From NCBI RefSeq assembly GCF_964656455.1, contig NC_135717.1, positions 152,013,793 through 152,077,792 on the forward strand: a stretch of DNA of 64,000 bases. Direction: 5' to 3'. The stretch is from Halichoerus grypus. Its lineage: Eukaryota > Chordata > Mammalia > Carnivora > Phocidae. The notes beneath the pieces were generated by a model. The model ran no database searches. It was given only the letters and a program-made list of their open reading frames with translations, and had not been told where the DNA came from. This document shows positions 54,221 to 64,000 of the stretch, piece by piece. Position 1 is the stretch's first letter. Every line of letters starts with the position of its first letter. Both the position numbers and the translations under genes were made by a program.

Positions 54221-54403
54221 TTTTTTTTTTTTTTTGACAGACAGAGACACAGCAAGAGAGGGAACACAAGCAGGGGGAGTGGGAGAAGGAGAAGCAGGCT
54301 TCCCGCAGAGCAGAGAGCCCAATGTGGGGCTCGATCCCAGGACCCCGGGATCATGACCTGAGCCGAAGGCAGACGCTTAACGACTGAGCCACCCGGGTGC
54401 CCC
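54221..54403 (-). mobile_element. SINEC, antisense, lacking the AT-rich tail, 18-bp TSD
   Basis: T-tract joins directly to GACAGACAGAGACACAGCAA; the usual AAGATTTTATTTATTT block is absent. The rest is near consensus: GAAGCAGGCTTCCCGCAGAG, GATCATGACCTGAGCCGAAG, CTTAACGACTGAGCCACCCG. TSD GAGAGCTAGAAAGTTCTT at 54203-54220 against GAGAGCTAGAAAATTCTT at 54404-54421, one mismatch. Confidence 0.93.
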
Positions 54404-54421
54404 GAGAGCTAGAAAATTCTT

Positions 54422-54781
54422 ACAAAAGACAGAAGCACTACCTCACCCTCAGTAAATAGGTTCTCTTAGCTGATGGGCCTTGCTTCATTAACTTTTAACT
54501 GGTGCTTTTAATATTGTTTGTACTTTTAAACTTTTAAAGCCTTTATCAGATGTTCTTTGAAACCAAATGCATACCACTAAAATACACGTTTCCAATGTGA
54601 TCAGATTTCGTTTAAACTTATTCACAAAGACCTTGAGAGGACAAAGAATGTATTTAATTATAGGAACTAGCATGGCGCCAGTAATGAATGGTTCGGTTCT
54701 GCCAATAATACCCAAACTAAAGCAATAATTTTTTAAAGCCTTGTTTTGCTTTAGCAATTTAAAATAAAGTATTTTCACATG
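54422..54781. other. Unassigned sequence
   Basis: No recognised feature. A 96-codon minus-strand frame (54488-54778) is AT-rich and Lys/Leu-rich, without a domain. Confidence 0.4.
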
Positions 54782-54960
54782 TATTACCTTATTTAGTCCC
54801 TATGACAACCATAGGGCCAAGCAGAGTGAGTTTTATTATCTCCATTTTAAAATAAATATGGTTCAGAGACTTCAAATAATGGAGCCAAGCTTACACAACC
54901 AATACATGGCAGAGTCAGCACCAGAATTCTGGCCTGTGGGCTCCCAGCCGATTGCCATTT
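54782..54960 (-). mobile_element. MIR SINE, antisense
   Basis: ACCTTATTTAGTCCCTATGA, TTATTATCTCCATTTTAAAA, GAGACTTCAAATAATGGAGC, ACACAACCAATACATGGCAG and GCACCAGAATTCTGGCCTGT. The core is recognisable. Confidence 0.65.
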
Positions 54961-55809
54961 CAATTCAGGTCTTTATATCAAACAATATAACTTCCCTTCC
55001 TATGTGATCTCTGCAAGGACGGGTTGCAAGTCTTATTTGTCTTTGGATCCCTGGTACCTACTTGGGACAAGAGTTTATGGTGGACCAGAAATAAAGACAA
55101 TTTGTGCTCGTGTCTGTGCTTTTCACAATCACTATTACCAGTTAGTTGGGCTGAGCTAAGACTAATAAGGCCAGAGTTTTAGGTTCTAAATATGCATGGG
55201 ACAATTAGCTTTCTTGTATCCCATGGCCAAACAACAGTTCCTAAACACAACCAGTCATCTGACTAACCTATTCCAAGAGGGATCTGGCAAGTTAGTGGAT
55301 AGCTTGGTCCAACTTATTTCCCTAAATCCATCCATCCATACTTGAGAGCGGGGACTGTCACACCTGCATCTAACTTCTCAGAACATCCTCACCAACAGTC
55401 TTCCCCAGGAGGATTCCTAGACAAGGCCTTATAGAGCAGTGGCCATGATCTGTTCACAGTGACACCTCCCCTCAACCTGGCATAACTGATTAGAGATGGG
55501 CTGGGGCTTGACCCAAAAGCAGTCAATGGGCAGCCAAAAACCTTTGAGGTGTTCTGGTAAGAAGGCTGCCCCATCAGAAATGATGGGTATTTACAGGGCT
55601 GATCAAATGTCCCTTATCAGGAATTCAAAGTGAAGATATAAGGAAAGAGTAACTTAGGAGCAAGAAGAGAGAGACTCAGAGGTGGAGACACATTGATGGT
55701 GGAGCACAGGAGTGGGGAACACGAGAGACCTCCTACCAGGGCTCTGGCCAGGGTTATAGAGCCAGTGGCTGTCTTTGAAGCCAGGGCTGAGTTTTCTTCC
55801 CTTCCAGGC
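54961..55809. other. Mostly unassigned sequence
   Basis: A short L2-like stretch may lie near 55005-55090 (GATCTCTGCAAGGACGGG, TGGATCCCTGGTACCTAC). Otherwise nothing recognised. Confidence 0.35.
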
Positions 55810-55999
55810 CAGTAGCTCCTTAACCATTTGGGATCTTGATCCTTTTGATAATCTGTTGAAAGATATGGGTCCTTGTCTCAGAAAAATTTCTCTACAAAAA
55901 TTTAGACCAATGATTGCATTTAATTTCAGGGGATTTCTTGATCCCCTAAAGTCTAACCTCAGACCCACTGAAAATCTATGGACCACAGGGCAAAGACTC
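55810..55999. mobile_element. Non-autonomous DNA element (hAT-like), family uncertain
   Basis: CAGTAGCTCCTTAACCATTT, GGGATCTTGATCCTTTTGAT, AATCTGTTGAAAGATATGGG, ATTTAATTTCAGGGGATTTC and AAAATCTATGGACC follow a common mammalian pattern (TGGATC, GACCCCTTTTG, TGAAAGCTATGGAC, TTTCAGGGGGTTC). Diverged; the exact family is not assigned. Confidence 0.45.
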
Positions 56000-56044
56000 G
56001 CTTAAACTGTCCATCTAAAATGGCTATGGTATCACATGATCTCT

Positions 56045-56150
56045 AAAGTTCAGCATGTGGTATAGGGCTTGGAATAGAGTGAGTATTATATACATCTTGG
56101 TTGAATGAGTGAATAAATAAATGACTGAGTGAATAAGTAAATAAATAAAA
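56045..56150 (+). mobile_element. L2 3' terminus with GAATAAAT repeats
   Basis: GGGCTTGGAATAGAGTGAGT, then TTGGTTGAATGAGTGAATAA and repeated AATAAATAAATGA / GAATAAGTAAATAA words, consistent with the L2 tail. Confidence 0.5.
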
Positions 56151-57494
56151 GAAGTATAGTTTGGAGTTCATGCCCTGTTCCTAGCACATTGGGAACATCC
56201 TTTTCCTATCTTACAAAATATTTTATTAACATAGCTGGGAAGCATGGCTAGAAGGAATACCTGTTATTTTTGTATATACCCAGATGATATTTAATATACC
56301 CATTAACATAGTTGGTGGGCACATATCACCTTCCACATCCAGACCTAGAAGGGCATTGTGCCTACCAGTATACCAATGAGAACTTGGAATGTCATAGCAC
56401 ACAAGGGTAGTCCTACTTCTCCAGTAGATAAAGATATGAAAATTTACTAGGCTTTCTGCTTGAATGTATATACGTATATGTATATATATGATTTAGAATT
56501 TAAGCTACTTTTTCTTAATATACAACTTTAAAAATACTACTGATTAACACTTTTATTTCTTTTCTGACTTTTGGGAGAAAAAACTAGTTATTTTGAATAA
56601 TCTAGGATTCAATTTTAGGTTGAACATTAGCTGGCTTCTCATTCAGACAGACAGAGACAGAGAGAGAACAGCCTACTTTCCTTTGGTGATTCTGCCGGGT
56701 TTACTGGGGCTATTACCCATCTGAAGATTGACCAGAGTGTAAATTCTTTGAGGGCAAGACTATGCCACGTAGCTTTGTATCTGCTCCTCTTGCCCACTGC
56801 CGATCTAAATGTACTACAAATAGAGGGATTTTAATGAAATGTATATAGTGGTCCATAAAGTGGGGAGGACAGATCTGCTTTTTGATTTGGGGATGAAAAC
56901 AAAGAGAAATACAGTAAACTGCAATGGTCTCAAATTTTTAAAAAGTATTGGCAGCCATCATTTCAAACTGATTACATTTACAAGTAAAAAATCTATCCTG
57001 TGGTTAATTATTTTTAAATTGCTTCCTCCTTTATCGTACAACTCTTATGTAAAAAGCTGCACTTCACTTTAAGTTATCCCTAATTAAAATTGCAGGATGT
57101 GGCATACATCTCATGTTTTCATATAAAGAGCTTTCCCCCCCCCCTTTGGATCAAATACCCCCGTGGTGTAAGAAGAATGACAGTTCCATTCATTTGCAAT
57201 GCAGAACTTATGGGGATACATTTGTCTCAACGCTTCCTCGTGGACACTGGTGGCACAAAATATTGTACTGTGCTTCCATCCAAGGAGCACAAACATTCTT
57301 TCATTAATATATTTAAAGCCCATTAACAGGAAATCTATACTTGGTTTGTGGCATAGCTACTAACCTCAAAGACCTAATTTTTGCTAGCTCTTGAGTCACT
57401 TAGCTTACTAGGCATAACATTTATTCTTTTAATGTGATCTTCAAAATATGACTACTGTATTCAACATGTGTGTGGTGTGAGGAGGAGTGAAGAA
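56151..57494. other. Unassigned, with (TA)n and a poly(C) run
   Basis: A (TA)n-like stretch lies at 56465-56490 and ten consecutive C at 57135-57144. A short L2-like piece may lie near 56735-56800 (GTAAATTCTTTGAGGGCAAG). Frames of 60-80 codons around 57090-57326 overlap on both strands and have no domain. Confidence 0.4.
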
Positions 57495-57712
57495 GCCAAT
57501 ATTTCCTGAATATTCTTTATGTAACAGGGACTTTGCAAAGATGATGTCATCCTAAGGAATTCTTTTTACTCATTTTACAGACCAGGAAGTTGAGCTACAG
57601 AGAGGTTAAGGTGCTTGCCTAAGGTCACATAGCCAGAAAACAACAGAGTCTGGATTCCAATCAGTACATTCAGCCCTCAAAGTTTAGGTCCTAGCCTCTT
57701 GCTGCCTCCCCC
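57495..57712 (-). mobile_element. MIR SINE, antisense
   Basis: TTCTTTATGTAACAGGGACT, TTTTACTCATTTTACAGACC, AGGAAGTTGAGCTACAGAGA, GGTTAAGGTGCTTGCCTAAG and GTCACATAGCCAG. Recognisable core and head. Confidence 0.75.
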
Positions 57713-60527
57713 ACAGGGACCCATGACAGGGAATGGTTGTCTGAATCACCTCTGTTACTACAAATCATGAATTGAAGATCAGTTCTGTTTGATAAGGTTA
57801 AAAGACAAAGACTCCAACTCCCTGCTCTCACAGTTTGGAGCAATCACTTGAGTGGAGTATGACCCACACATTGGTCTCAGCTCCCAGCCTTTCCTACTGG
57901 AGGCAGGACCGGGAAGTATGGTAACTCTCTTCGGTCTAAGAAAAAACCAACAGGACAGAACAAGGAGCTGCTCTGACCCAGCAGTGGAAGGCCAAGTTAA
58001 AGAATAGAAAGGCGTAACCTAAACCCAGAACTTGGCTCTCAGGTTTAAATGCCTCACCATGTAACTGCAGCAGCAGTGAGAGCTAGCTCCCGAGTTGAGG
58101 CTCAGATTCCATTTCTGCCTCCAGGAAGACTTTGCAGGCTGACCTTGGGCCTGACCCTTGACTTCAGTGTTCTCATCTTTGGAGTGAGGGGGTAGCAATG
58201 TCTGCCTAGCATCCACCTTCTCAGTTGGTTTTTAAAGTAGAACTGGCACAGCCTTGGAGCAGACACTGGCATCGAGGGTAGCTTTCCCCATACACACAGC
58301 AGACCTGTACCGAAGACCAGGCCATCCGGCTCCATCCTTTGGGCAACTGGTACATCCAGACCCCAAATCTTTACAAACAATCCCACATTCTCCCATCAGT
58401 GTCCTTTGGTAGTTATAGATATTGTAGCACCACTGCTGTCCAGGATCAGAACTTAAGAAGTTGAAAGCCTCCAGGAAGTTGTGGTGTCTTGTCTCCACAT
58501 CAAGTAAACAGCCCATGGCATTGCTTTCTGACAGGTGATGACACTCATGGGGCACCAGGGAAGGAGCTGTGTTTACATGACACTTAATATCCTGAAAGGC
58601 ATTGGATATATGGGGGTGCCCCTATCCCAGTAACCCAACCCCCTGGCCTTGGACCAGTGGTGAATTCAAGACAATCTCCACCATTTGCTTGGCTGTCACC
58701 ACCTCCCCAACCTGCAGGAGATGGCTGATAGCTCCAGAGAATGACCCCAACCTTTCAAATAGAAGAAACATAGTGTGTTACATGTTACCCAGCCAGTAGA
58801 AGAGAAAGGGGACCTTTAAGAAAATGTGTCTAATGTTCGAAGGAAAAGTAGGGCAGCCTTTGAAATTATTTTCATAGTCTTGAAATGAGAGAAATAAATT
58901 ACCACAGCTAATAGTTATAGACAGCAGGACAGGCAGCCAGACTAAGCTCTGTATTTCCGTGATTCTAATACCTGTTGGGGAGCACCTCATGGGCCCATAC
59001 TCCATGAGGCACTTAATATACATTGTCTGGACTAATCCTTATGACAATCTATCATCCTCTGTCATGAACCAGCAATACAACCTTGAGCCAACATTGACAT
59101 CTCTGGGCCTGGTCCTCTTCTAATGCCAGGGTAGGAATTATCAACACGTATGCCCAAATCCCCAAGGCTTGAGCCAAGAAATGGAATAGAGAGGAAGACA
59201 GTGAGCCATGCTGAGGGCGTAGATAACTCTGATACAGAGGGGGAAGGGAAGAAGCAGTGTAAATAAATGGGAGCATCTAGGGAGAAACAGAAAAGCAAAT
59301 TCAGTAAGCACTTTCAAAGTATGAGCCTCAAAAAAAGAGCCTTTCTTCCTTGGAATATTACTGTTTTGTGCCAGCTAAAGAAGCCCAACTACCTCCCGTC
59401 TGCTTCAGAAAATAGACAGGATAACAGGAAACAGTTTCAGATTCCACAGTGATTATAGCTACTTAAGTTTGACTTACCAAATACTGTCTCAAACAGATGG
59501 TATGTAACATTTGATTAAGGGCTTATCCTGCAAGCCCAACAGGGAACATTTCTTCCCCTCTTAATATAGAAAAGATGCGGAGAAGAAAGGAAATAAACTG
59601 ACATCTTTGCTCATATTCCATGTATGTCAGTTTTGCTCAATGTCTGTGCCTTTCCTGAAATGAATCTGTGCTTATTATGCAAGTCAAGACCAACCTACAT
59701 AATAGTGACACCACAGAATCTTTGTGAAGAAGGATACAGAAGACCATCTCATCAAGGTCGGAAATGGAGACTGGAAAAGGTTAGCTGACATTCCCAAGGT
59801 CATATTGTGGCAAATTTGGGACCAGGTCTTCTAACTCAGGGTCTGGCATTCACACCAGTCTTTATATGTACATAATGTTCAATGTGGGGAAAACATACAA
59901 ATTTGTCAGCACCATTATTACTAAATTAGCACCAATCTCTGATGAGTAATTATCAGAACTTGAAGCTGATGGGTAATGCCATTCAAGTCCAGTTAATGAG
60001 CCAAAAGCTTGGTTCTTCAAAACACTTAACATTAATCAGCATTTGGCTCTGGTTTGTGACAAGTGTTTTCAAAACATCACAGACAATTACAATATTCTTA
60101 GCTTTGCCTAGTGTAAATACAAAATGAAAGAAAGTCAGAATTTCATAAATGACAGTCTCCAGAATGGAAATAATGAGTCCCACAGAGAAGGTACAATGTG
60201 TTCATCTTTCTAGAGGCCAAATGTAATTTGGGAACTAACGAGGTCACTGAGAGATTACAAAGTGTGAGCCTTCTGCTTGGTGAGGATGAAAAGGCAAACA
60301 GGATCAGCCACATAATACAGTTAGAAAGGAATTACCCCAGGATTCACGCCCATCTCCCACTCCCAGGCACCCCACCTACCCCCATGGTCACCAGCAGTGC
60401 CACAGAGGAGAAGGTTCCCCAGCATCTAGTGGGGGAGGAAGCAGCATGCTGAGAGGAATTGGAAACTCAACACATGGTGGCCTGATGCTGGGAAAGTAGC
60501 AGAGGAGACGAAGCCGGGGGGGGGAAG
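57713..60527. other. Mostly unassigned; weak MIR fragments
   Basis: Weak MIR-like pieces occur at about 58105-58200 (sense), 58990-59060 (antisense) and 59740-59855 (antisense, CCAAGGTCATATTGTGGCAA). The rest has no gene or recognisable repeat. A 9-base G run lies at 60516-60524, near the next SINE. Confidence 0.4.
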
Positions 60528-60537
60528 AGGTAAGAGG

Positions 60538-60770
60538 GGGCGCCTGGGTGGCTCAGTCAGTGAAGTGTCTGCCTTCGGCTCAGGTCATGATCTCAGGGTC
60601 CTGGGATGGAGTCCCACATCCGGCTCTCTGCTCAGCAGGGAAACTGCTTCTCTCTCTCACTCTCCTCTGGGCTCTCCCTCCCTCCCTCCCTCTCTCTCTT
60701 TCTCGCTCTCGCTCTTGCTCTCCCTCTCAAATAAATAAATAAATAAAATCTTAAAAAAAAAAAAAAAAAA
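60538..60770 (+). mobile_element. SINEC, sense, expanded CT tract, 10-bp TSD
   Basis: GGCGCCTGGGTGGCTCAGTC, AGTGAAGTGTCTGCCTTCGG, GGTCATGATCTCAGGGTCCT, then an expanded (CCCT)n and (CT)n tract at about 60670-60725, AAATAAATAAATAAATAAAA tail and poly(A). TSD AGGTAAGAGG at 60528-60537 against AGGTAGGAGG at 60771-60780, one mismatch. Confidence 0.93.
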
Positions 60771-60780
60771 AGGTAGGAGG

Positions 60781-61047
60781 ATAATGCCTTAGCTCCAAGC
60801 TCCAGGGTTCCAAGAAGAGTTCTTATGCAATTTTGTTCTCTGGGTTTCCTGGGGCAGTTCATCTATGACCTGCCCATCTATCTATCTACTCTCTATCTGC
60901 CGTTACAAGCTAAAACCCAGTTGTGGTTAATGTTAGGTTTTCTGAAAGACAGGATTGCTTCATTCACTGGGCTTAGACAGCATTACGCACCAGCTAGTTT
61001 TATATTAATAAAAAGTGCGTTAATCAATTAACCAGTCATTGTTGATC
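60781..61047. other. Unassigned sequence
   Basis: No recognised feature. Confidence 0.4.
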
Positions 61048-61160
61048 AGCCCATTAATAGTTAACATTTATTGAGAAGTCACTGTGCCAGAAACAACGTT
61101 AAATGCTTTCCCAGCATTTTCTCATTTACTAGCCACTGTGACCCTGTTACATGATAATAA
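61048..61160 (-). mobile_element. MIR 3' half, antisense
   Basis: TAACATTTATTGAGAAGTCA, CTGTGCCAGAAACAACGTTA and GCATTTTCTCATTTACTAGC match the antisense MIR 3' half. Confidence 0.6.
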
Positions 61161-61171
61161 CAATCATAGTC

Positions 61172-61282
61172 ACTCTCAGGAATTTATTCAACACATATAT
61201 TAAGCACCTGCGGATATGATGTTCTAGGCATTGGGGATATAGCAGTGAATGAAACAGGCAAAGTCCCTCCTCTCTCTTAGGT
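61172..61282 (-). mobile_element. L2 3' end, antisense
   Basis: AATTTATTCAACACATATAT, TAAGCACCTGCGGATATGAT, GTTCTAGGCATTGGGGATAT and GCAGTGAATGAAACAGGCAA read as the reverse complement of the L2 3' terminus. Confidence 0.7.
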
Positions 61283-61284
61283 AA

Positions 61285-61760
61285 CTTATATCAGTTAGCT
61301 ATTGCTGCATAACAAATCTCCCTTAAACTTACTGGCTAAAACAATTAGCATTTACTTTTGCTCATAAATGTATGGGTTCCCTGATCTTGGCTGACTCACT
61401 CACATATCTGTAGCCATCTGGCAGATTGGCTGATCTAGAAGAACCTGCACTGGGAAGACTCCTCTCTTTTCCATGAGGTTACCATCCTCCAGCAGCTCTC
61501 CTGAGTGTATTCTTTATGGCAAATGCAGGGGTCCTGAGACAGAGAGAAAGAGGGAGAGAGAATGTGTGTGTGAAAATGTGCCAAGCCTTTTGACACCTAA
61601 ACTAAGAATTAGCACAGTATCTTCTGCCACATTCTATTGGCCAAAGAATGTCATAAGTCCAGCCCAGATTCAAGGGTGGGGAAATGGAGTCCACTTCATG
61701 ATGGGAAGAGTCACTATGGAAAACAGGTGGATACAGGGAGGTCATTAATACCCTCCATCT
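61285..61760. mobile_element. Old interspersed repeat, family not named
   Basis: ATATCAGTTAGCTATTGCTG, CATAACAAATCTCCCTTAAA, TGGCAGATTGGCTGATCTAG, TTCTATTGGCCAAAGAATGT, GTCCAGCCCAGATTCAAGGG and CTTCATGATGGGAAGAGTC. I recognise this as a common mammalian repeat pattern but cannot assign it to LTR or DNA class with confidence. Confidence 0.5.
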
Positions 61761-61794
61761 GTGACATATGTAATGATGGCTGAAATGATGCTAA

Positions 61795-61998
61795 GGAATT
61801 CATGAAAATAGTTCATTTAGGTCTCACAAGTACCCTGTGAGGCAAGTTCTACTATCAATCTTTGTTTTTTAGATAAGGAAATTGAGGCCTAGAGAGGTTG
61901 AAAAATTTGCCTAACATCTACAGATATTCCATGATGCAGTCAAGATTCAAACCCAAGAAAGACTGTAGTGCCTGAGCACCAAACTACTGTGTGCTTCT
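61795..61998 (-). mobile_element. MIR SINE, antisense
   Basis: TTAGGTCTCACAAGTACCCT, GTGAGGCAAGTTCTACTATC, GATAAGGAAATTGAGGCCTA, GAGAGGTTGAAAAATTTGCC, GATTCAAACCCAAG. Long and well preserved. Confidence 0.8.
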
Positions 61999-62379
61999 CT
62001 CCACCCTGGGCACCTCAGGAGAGAGAGAGAGTATAACACCCGGTCAGTACCTGCAAGGCCCTTCCTGGCCTACTGGGGATACATAACATAAATCCATGAA
62101 GAACCAGTAACCATACATGCCTCTAAGCTGTACTTCCTTGATAACTGCCGACAGAGACTGAGGATAAACGTGGCCAAGACAAGAGATAGAAGCTTCCATG
62201 AAGAGGGGGACACTAATTGAGCTCTGAAGGTCATGGACAGTGAACAGCAAATGGCATTCCCCTAACTTCTATGTAAAGAAGTTTCTGCATCTTCCTTGCT
62301 TAGAGAATAAACTTCAATTTCACTAGAATGGCATTCAGTATTTCTATTTAATATATGGATTTATAAAGCTTAGCATTTT
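61999..62379. other. Unassigned sequence
   Basis: No recognised feature. Confidence 0.4.
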
Positions 62380-62640
62380 ATTCAGCTGCAAGCAAATAGA
62401 AAATCTGACTACCAGTGATTTTTACTCAAATAGGGATTTTTTTCCCCCATGCACAAGGCATGTGAGGGAAGGCAGTCCAGGGCTTCTCTGGAGCCAGGGG
62501 ATGTCATCAAGGAACCAAGATCTTTCTTTCTCCTCTGCCATCCTCAAAATGTATCTTCATTCTTGTGGGTTGGAAGGTGGGGTCTCATGGTGCCAGGATG
62601 GCTGCCATACTCACAAGTAATTGTGTGTATGCCTAAGTAG
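62380..62640 (+). mobile_element. Old interspersed repeat, family not named (copy 2)
   Basis: Same ordered pattern as 16850-17112: TTCAGCTGCAAGCAAATAGA, AATAGGGATTTTTTTCCCC, GGGCTTCTCTGGAGCCAGGG, GATGTCATCAAGGAACCAAG, CTCTGCCATCCTCAAAATGT and CCAGGATGGCTGCCATACTC. Confidence 0.5.
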
Positions 62641-63744
62641 GAAGAAAAGAGGAGAGGAAGCCCAAGGTGAGCATGCCAGCACACCCTGTCCACTGTCCAT
62701 GGACGTCCACCAGCTTACACGCTCTTTACTCTCTTCAGCCAGAAGTTGTTCATGCAGAGCTGCAAGGGAAACTGGACAGGCTGGTGTTTCAGTTTTCTAA
62801 TTCCACAATAAGGGAAAACGAGGCAGAATGGAGCTGGAACTGGCTTTTTTATGCCCCAGTGAACTGAAGTTGTTATCCCAAGAGCACTTCAGTCAATTGC
62901 TCTCCTGGCTCTCTGTTCTCCGCATGCGCTTCTCCCTTCATGGACTGTGGAAATTCTTCGGCGACTTCCCTGATCCCCAATGGCAGACATGACTTCTGTT
63001 AAGCTCCCTTAGTCCTTTCTCTCTGCTGCTTCTGTTGTGGCATTTAGCCCTTTCTGCCTTGGGTTGTTCCTCTAGTAGAATGCAAACTCTTCCTGTCAGG
63101 GACCATGTCTTGATTCTTGTTCCACCTCCTGTAGCTCCTGGCACGTGCAGACATCGTGATGGGAAGGGATGTGGCACCATGACTCAGTGCACATGGACGA
63201 TGAGGGAAAGAAGGGTGGCCCCAGTAATTTGAGGATTTTCAAATGATGACTGGCATAATGGTGGTGACATCAGTGGTAACAGGACCCTGCTGAGCTCTGT
63301 TTCAGACTTGTTGAGTATGAGTTGATCACTGAATCCACAAATAGAAATTTGAAACAGGATTCTGATTTTAGGAGAAAGGTCAGGATTTGAATAATAGGTT
63401 TGAAACTCGTTGTCAAAAAGGAAGATTTAAAGCAGAAAGGGCTGAGAATTCCATCCACAGAGAAGACCATGGGGAAAGAGGAAAGAGTGAGCTCCAAAGA
63501 TCAAGCAAATGTCAAAAGCAGAGCTGGACAATGACGCAGGTCTGACATCACCAAGATTTTGCCAGGCAGGGAGCACTGGCCCTGTGCTTGTCCAAATGGT
63601 CAGTGTGTCCTCATGAAGAACAATGGAGGCCAGACGTGAGCAAGTATTCTCAGTCCAAACTCTAAATTTCAAGATAACTAAGGATGGAGGCAACAGACAT
63701 GTGCTTCTGTGAAGCAATAAATAAACAAATGTCTGATTTCCTTA
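62641..63744. other. Mostly unassigned, possible L2 3' piece
   Basis: A sense L2-like stretch may lie at about 63030-63145 (GTAGAATGCAAACTCTTCCT, GTCAGGGACCATGTCTTGAT). Otherwise no gene or repeat recognised. Short frames on both strands lack domains. Confidence 0.4.
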
Positions 63745-63930
63745 CATGGCGAATGACAGAACCCCAACTGAAATTGGCTTGAAACTGGCTTATGTAAAAG
63801 AGAACTTATCAGCTCATGAAAGAGCAGGGATGGCTTTTGCTTCAGGCATGGCTGGATTCAGGGCCCAAGTAATGTCTTTAGGACCCATCTCTCGTCTCTC
63901 TTCATTTCTGATTCTCTCTTAATGTTGGAC
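63745..63930 (+). mobile_element. Old interspersed repeat, family not named (copy 3)
   Basis: CTGAAATTGGCTTGAAACTG, GAACTTATCAGCTCATGAAA, AGCAGGGATGGCTTTTGCTT, CAGGCATGGCTGGATTCAGG and GTAATGTCTTTAGGACCC repeat the ordering of the copies at 16850 and 62380. It may continue past the window's end. Confidence 0.45.
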
Positions 63931-64000
63931 TCCTTTTCCTTTAATGCAGGTGACTTTCCACAGGCATCGAGGAAAGCTGACAGAAAGCAACTCTAGTCTA

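Noticed and set aside
1..64000. tRNA genes suggested by the tRNA-like SINE and MIR heads
   Set aside because: These heads are SINE promoters with mutated tRNA folds; none is an intact tRNA gene.
1..64000. CRISPR arrays, operons, ribosome binding sites, phage genes
   Set aside because: Spaced direct repeats are absent, and the carnivoran SINEs, LINEs and MIRs show this is mammalian nuclear DNA.

Overview
This window looks like nuclear DNA from a caniform carnivore. The main evidence is 23 copies of a tRNA-headed SINE of the carnivoran SINEC type: a head reading GGGCGCCTGGGTGGCTCAG, a CT-rich body, an AATAAA-rich tail and poly(A), most with clean target-site duplications (TSDs). Several copies share a one-base-short head (AGTCGTTAAGCG rather than AGTCGGTTAAGCG) that I associate with arctoid carnivores, most probably a pinniped. 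The species call is an inference from memory, not a search.

I find no protein-coding gene, exon, tRNA, rRNA, snRNA or processed pseudogene that I can support. The many short open reading frames are explained by SINE bodies, L1 and L2 remnants, or chance. The longest (265 codons, minus strand, 29567-30364) has no recognisable domain. The window is best read as intergenic or intronic DNA, a mosaic of SINEC, old L1, L2, MIR, hAT-type and LTR remnants separated by unassigned unique sequence.

Layout. 1-10.7 kb: MIR split by a MER5-type hAT element, two antisense L1 pieces, sense L2 pieces and SINEs. 11-17.7 kb: a candidate solo LTR (about 13.64-14.11 kb), one SINE and a run of MIRs. 17.7-27.2 kb: SINEC-free, with an L1 3' end, an AT-rich block and a 29-bp perfect inverted repeat whose arms lie about 1 kb apart. 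27.2-28.4 kb: two SINEs inside one L1, one associated with an apparent L1 deletion. 29.0-30.4 kb: a small CpG-richer patch preceded by a TATA-like motif and an RFX X-box-like palindrome, the best candidate regulatory spot. 31-41.2 kb: L2-rich, including an antisense L2 broken by a MIR and two LTR-like insertions, two L1s each inserted into a MIR, and an MLT1-type LTR. 42.9-54.4 kb: SINE-dense, with side-by-side SINEs, a 42-bp perfect inverted repeat that resembles a miniature DNA transposon and carries a SINE, and a SINE with a probable 3' transduction. 54.4-64 kb: sparse MIR/L2/hAT remnants, one SINE and three partly resolved old repeats.

I saw no undescribed coding system. The most unusual signals are structural: the two perfect inverted repeats, the SINE transduction, the SINE-associated deletion and the X-box/CpG cluster. 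Family names come from recognition of consensus patterns by eye; no RepeatMasker or alignment was run, so the edges of old repeats are approximate (about 20-50 bp).
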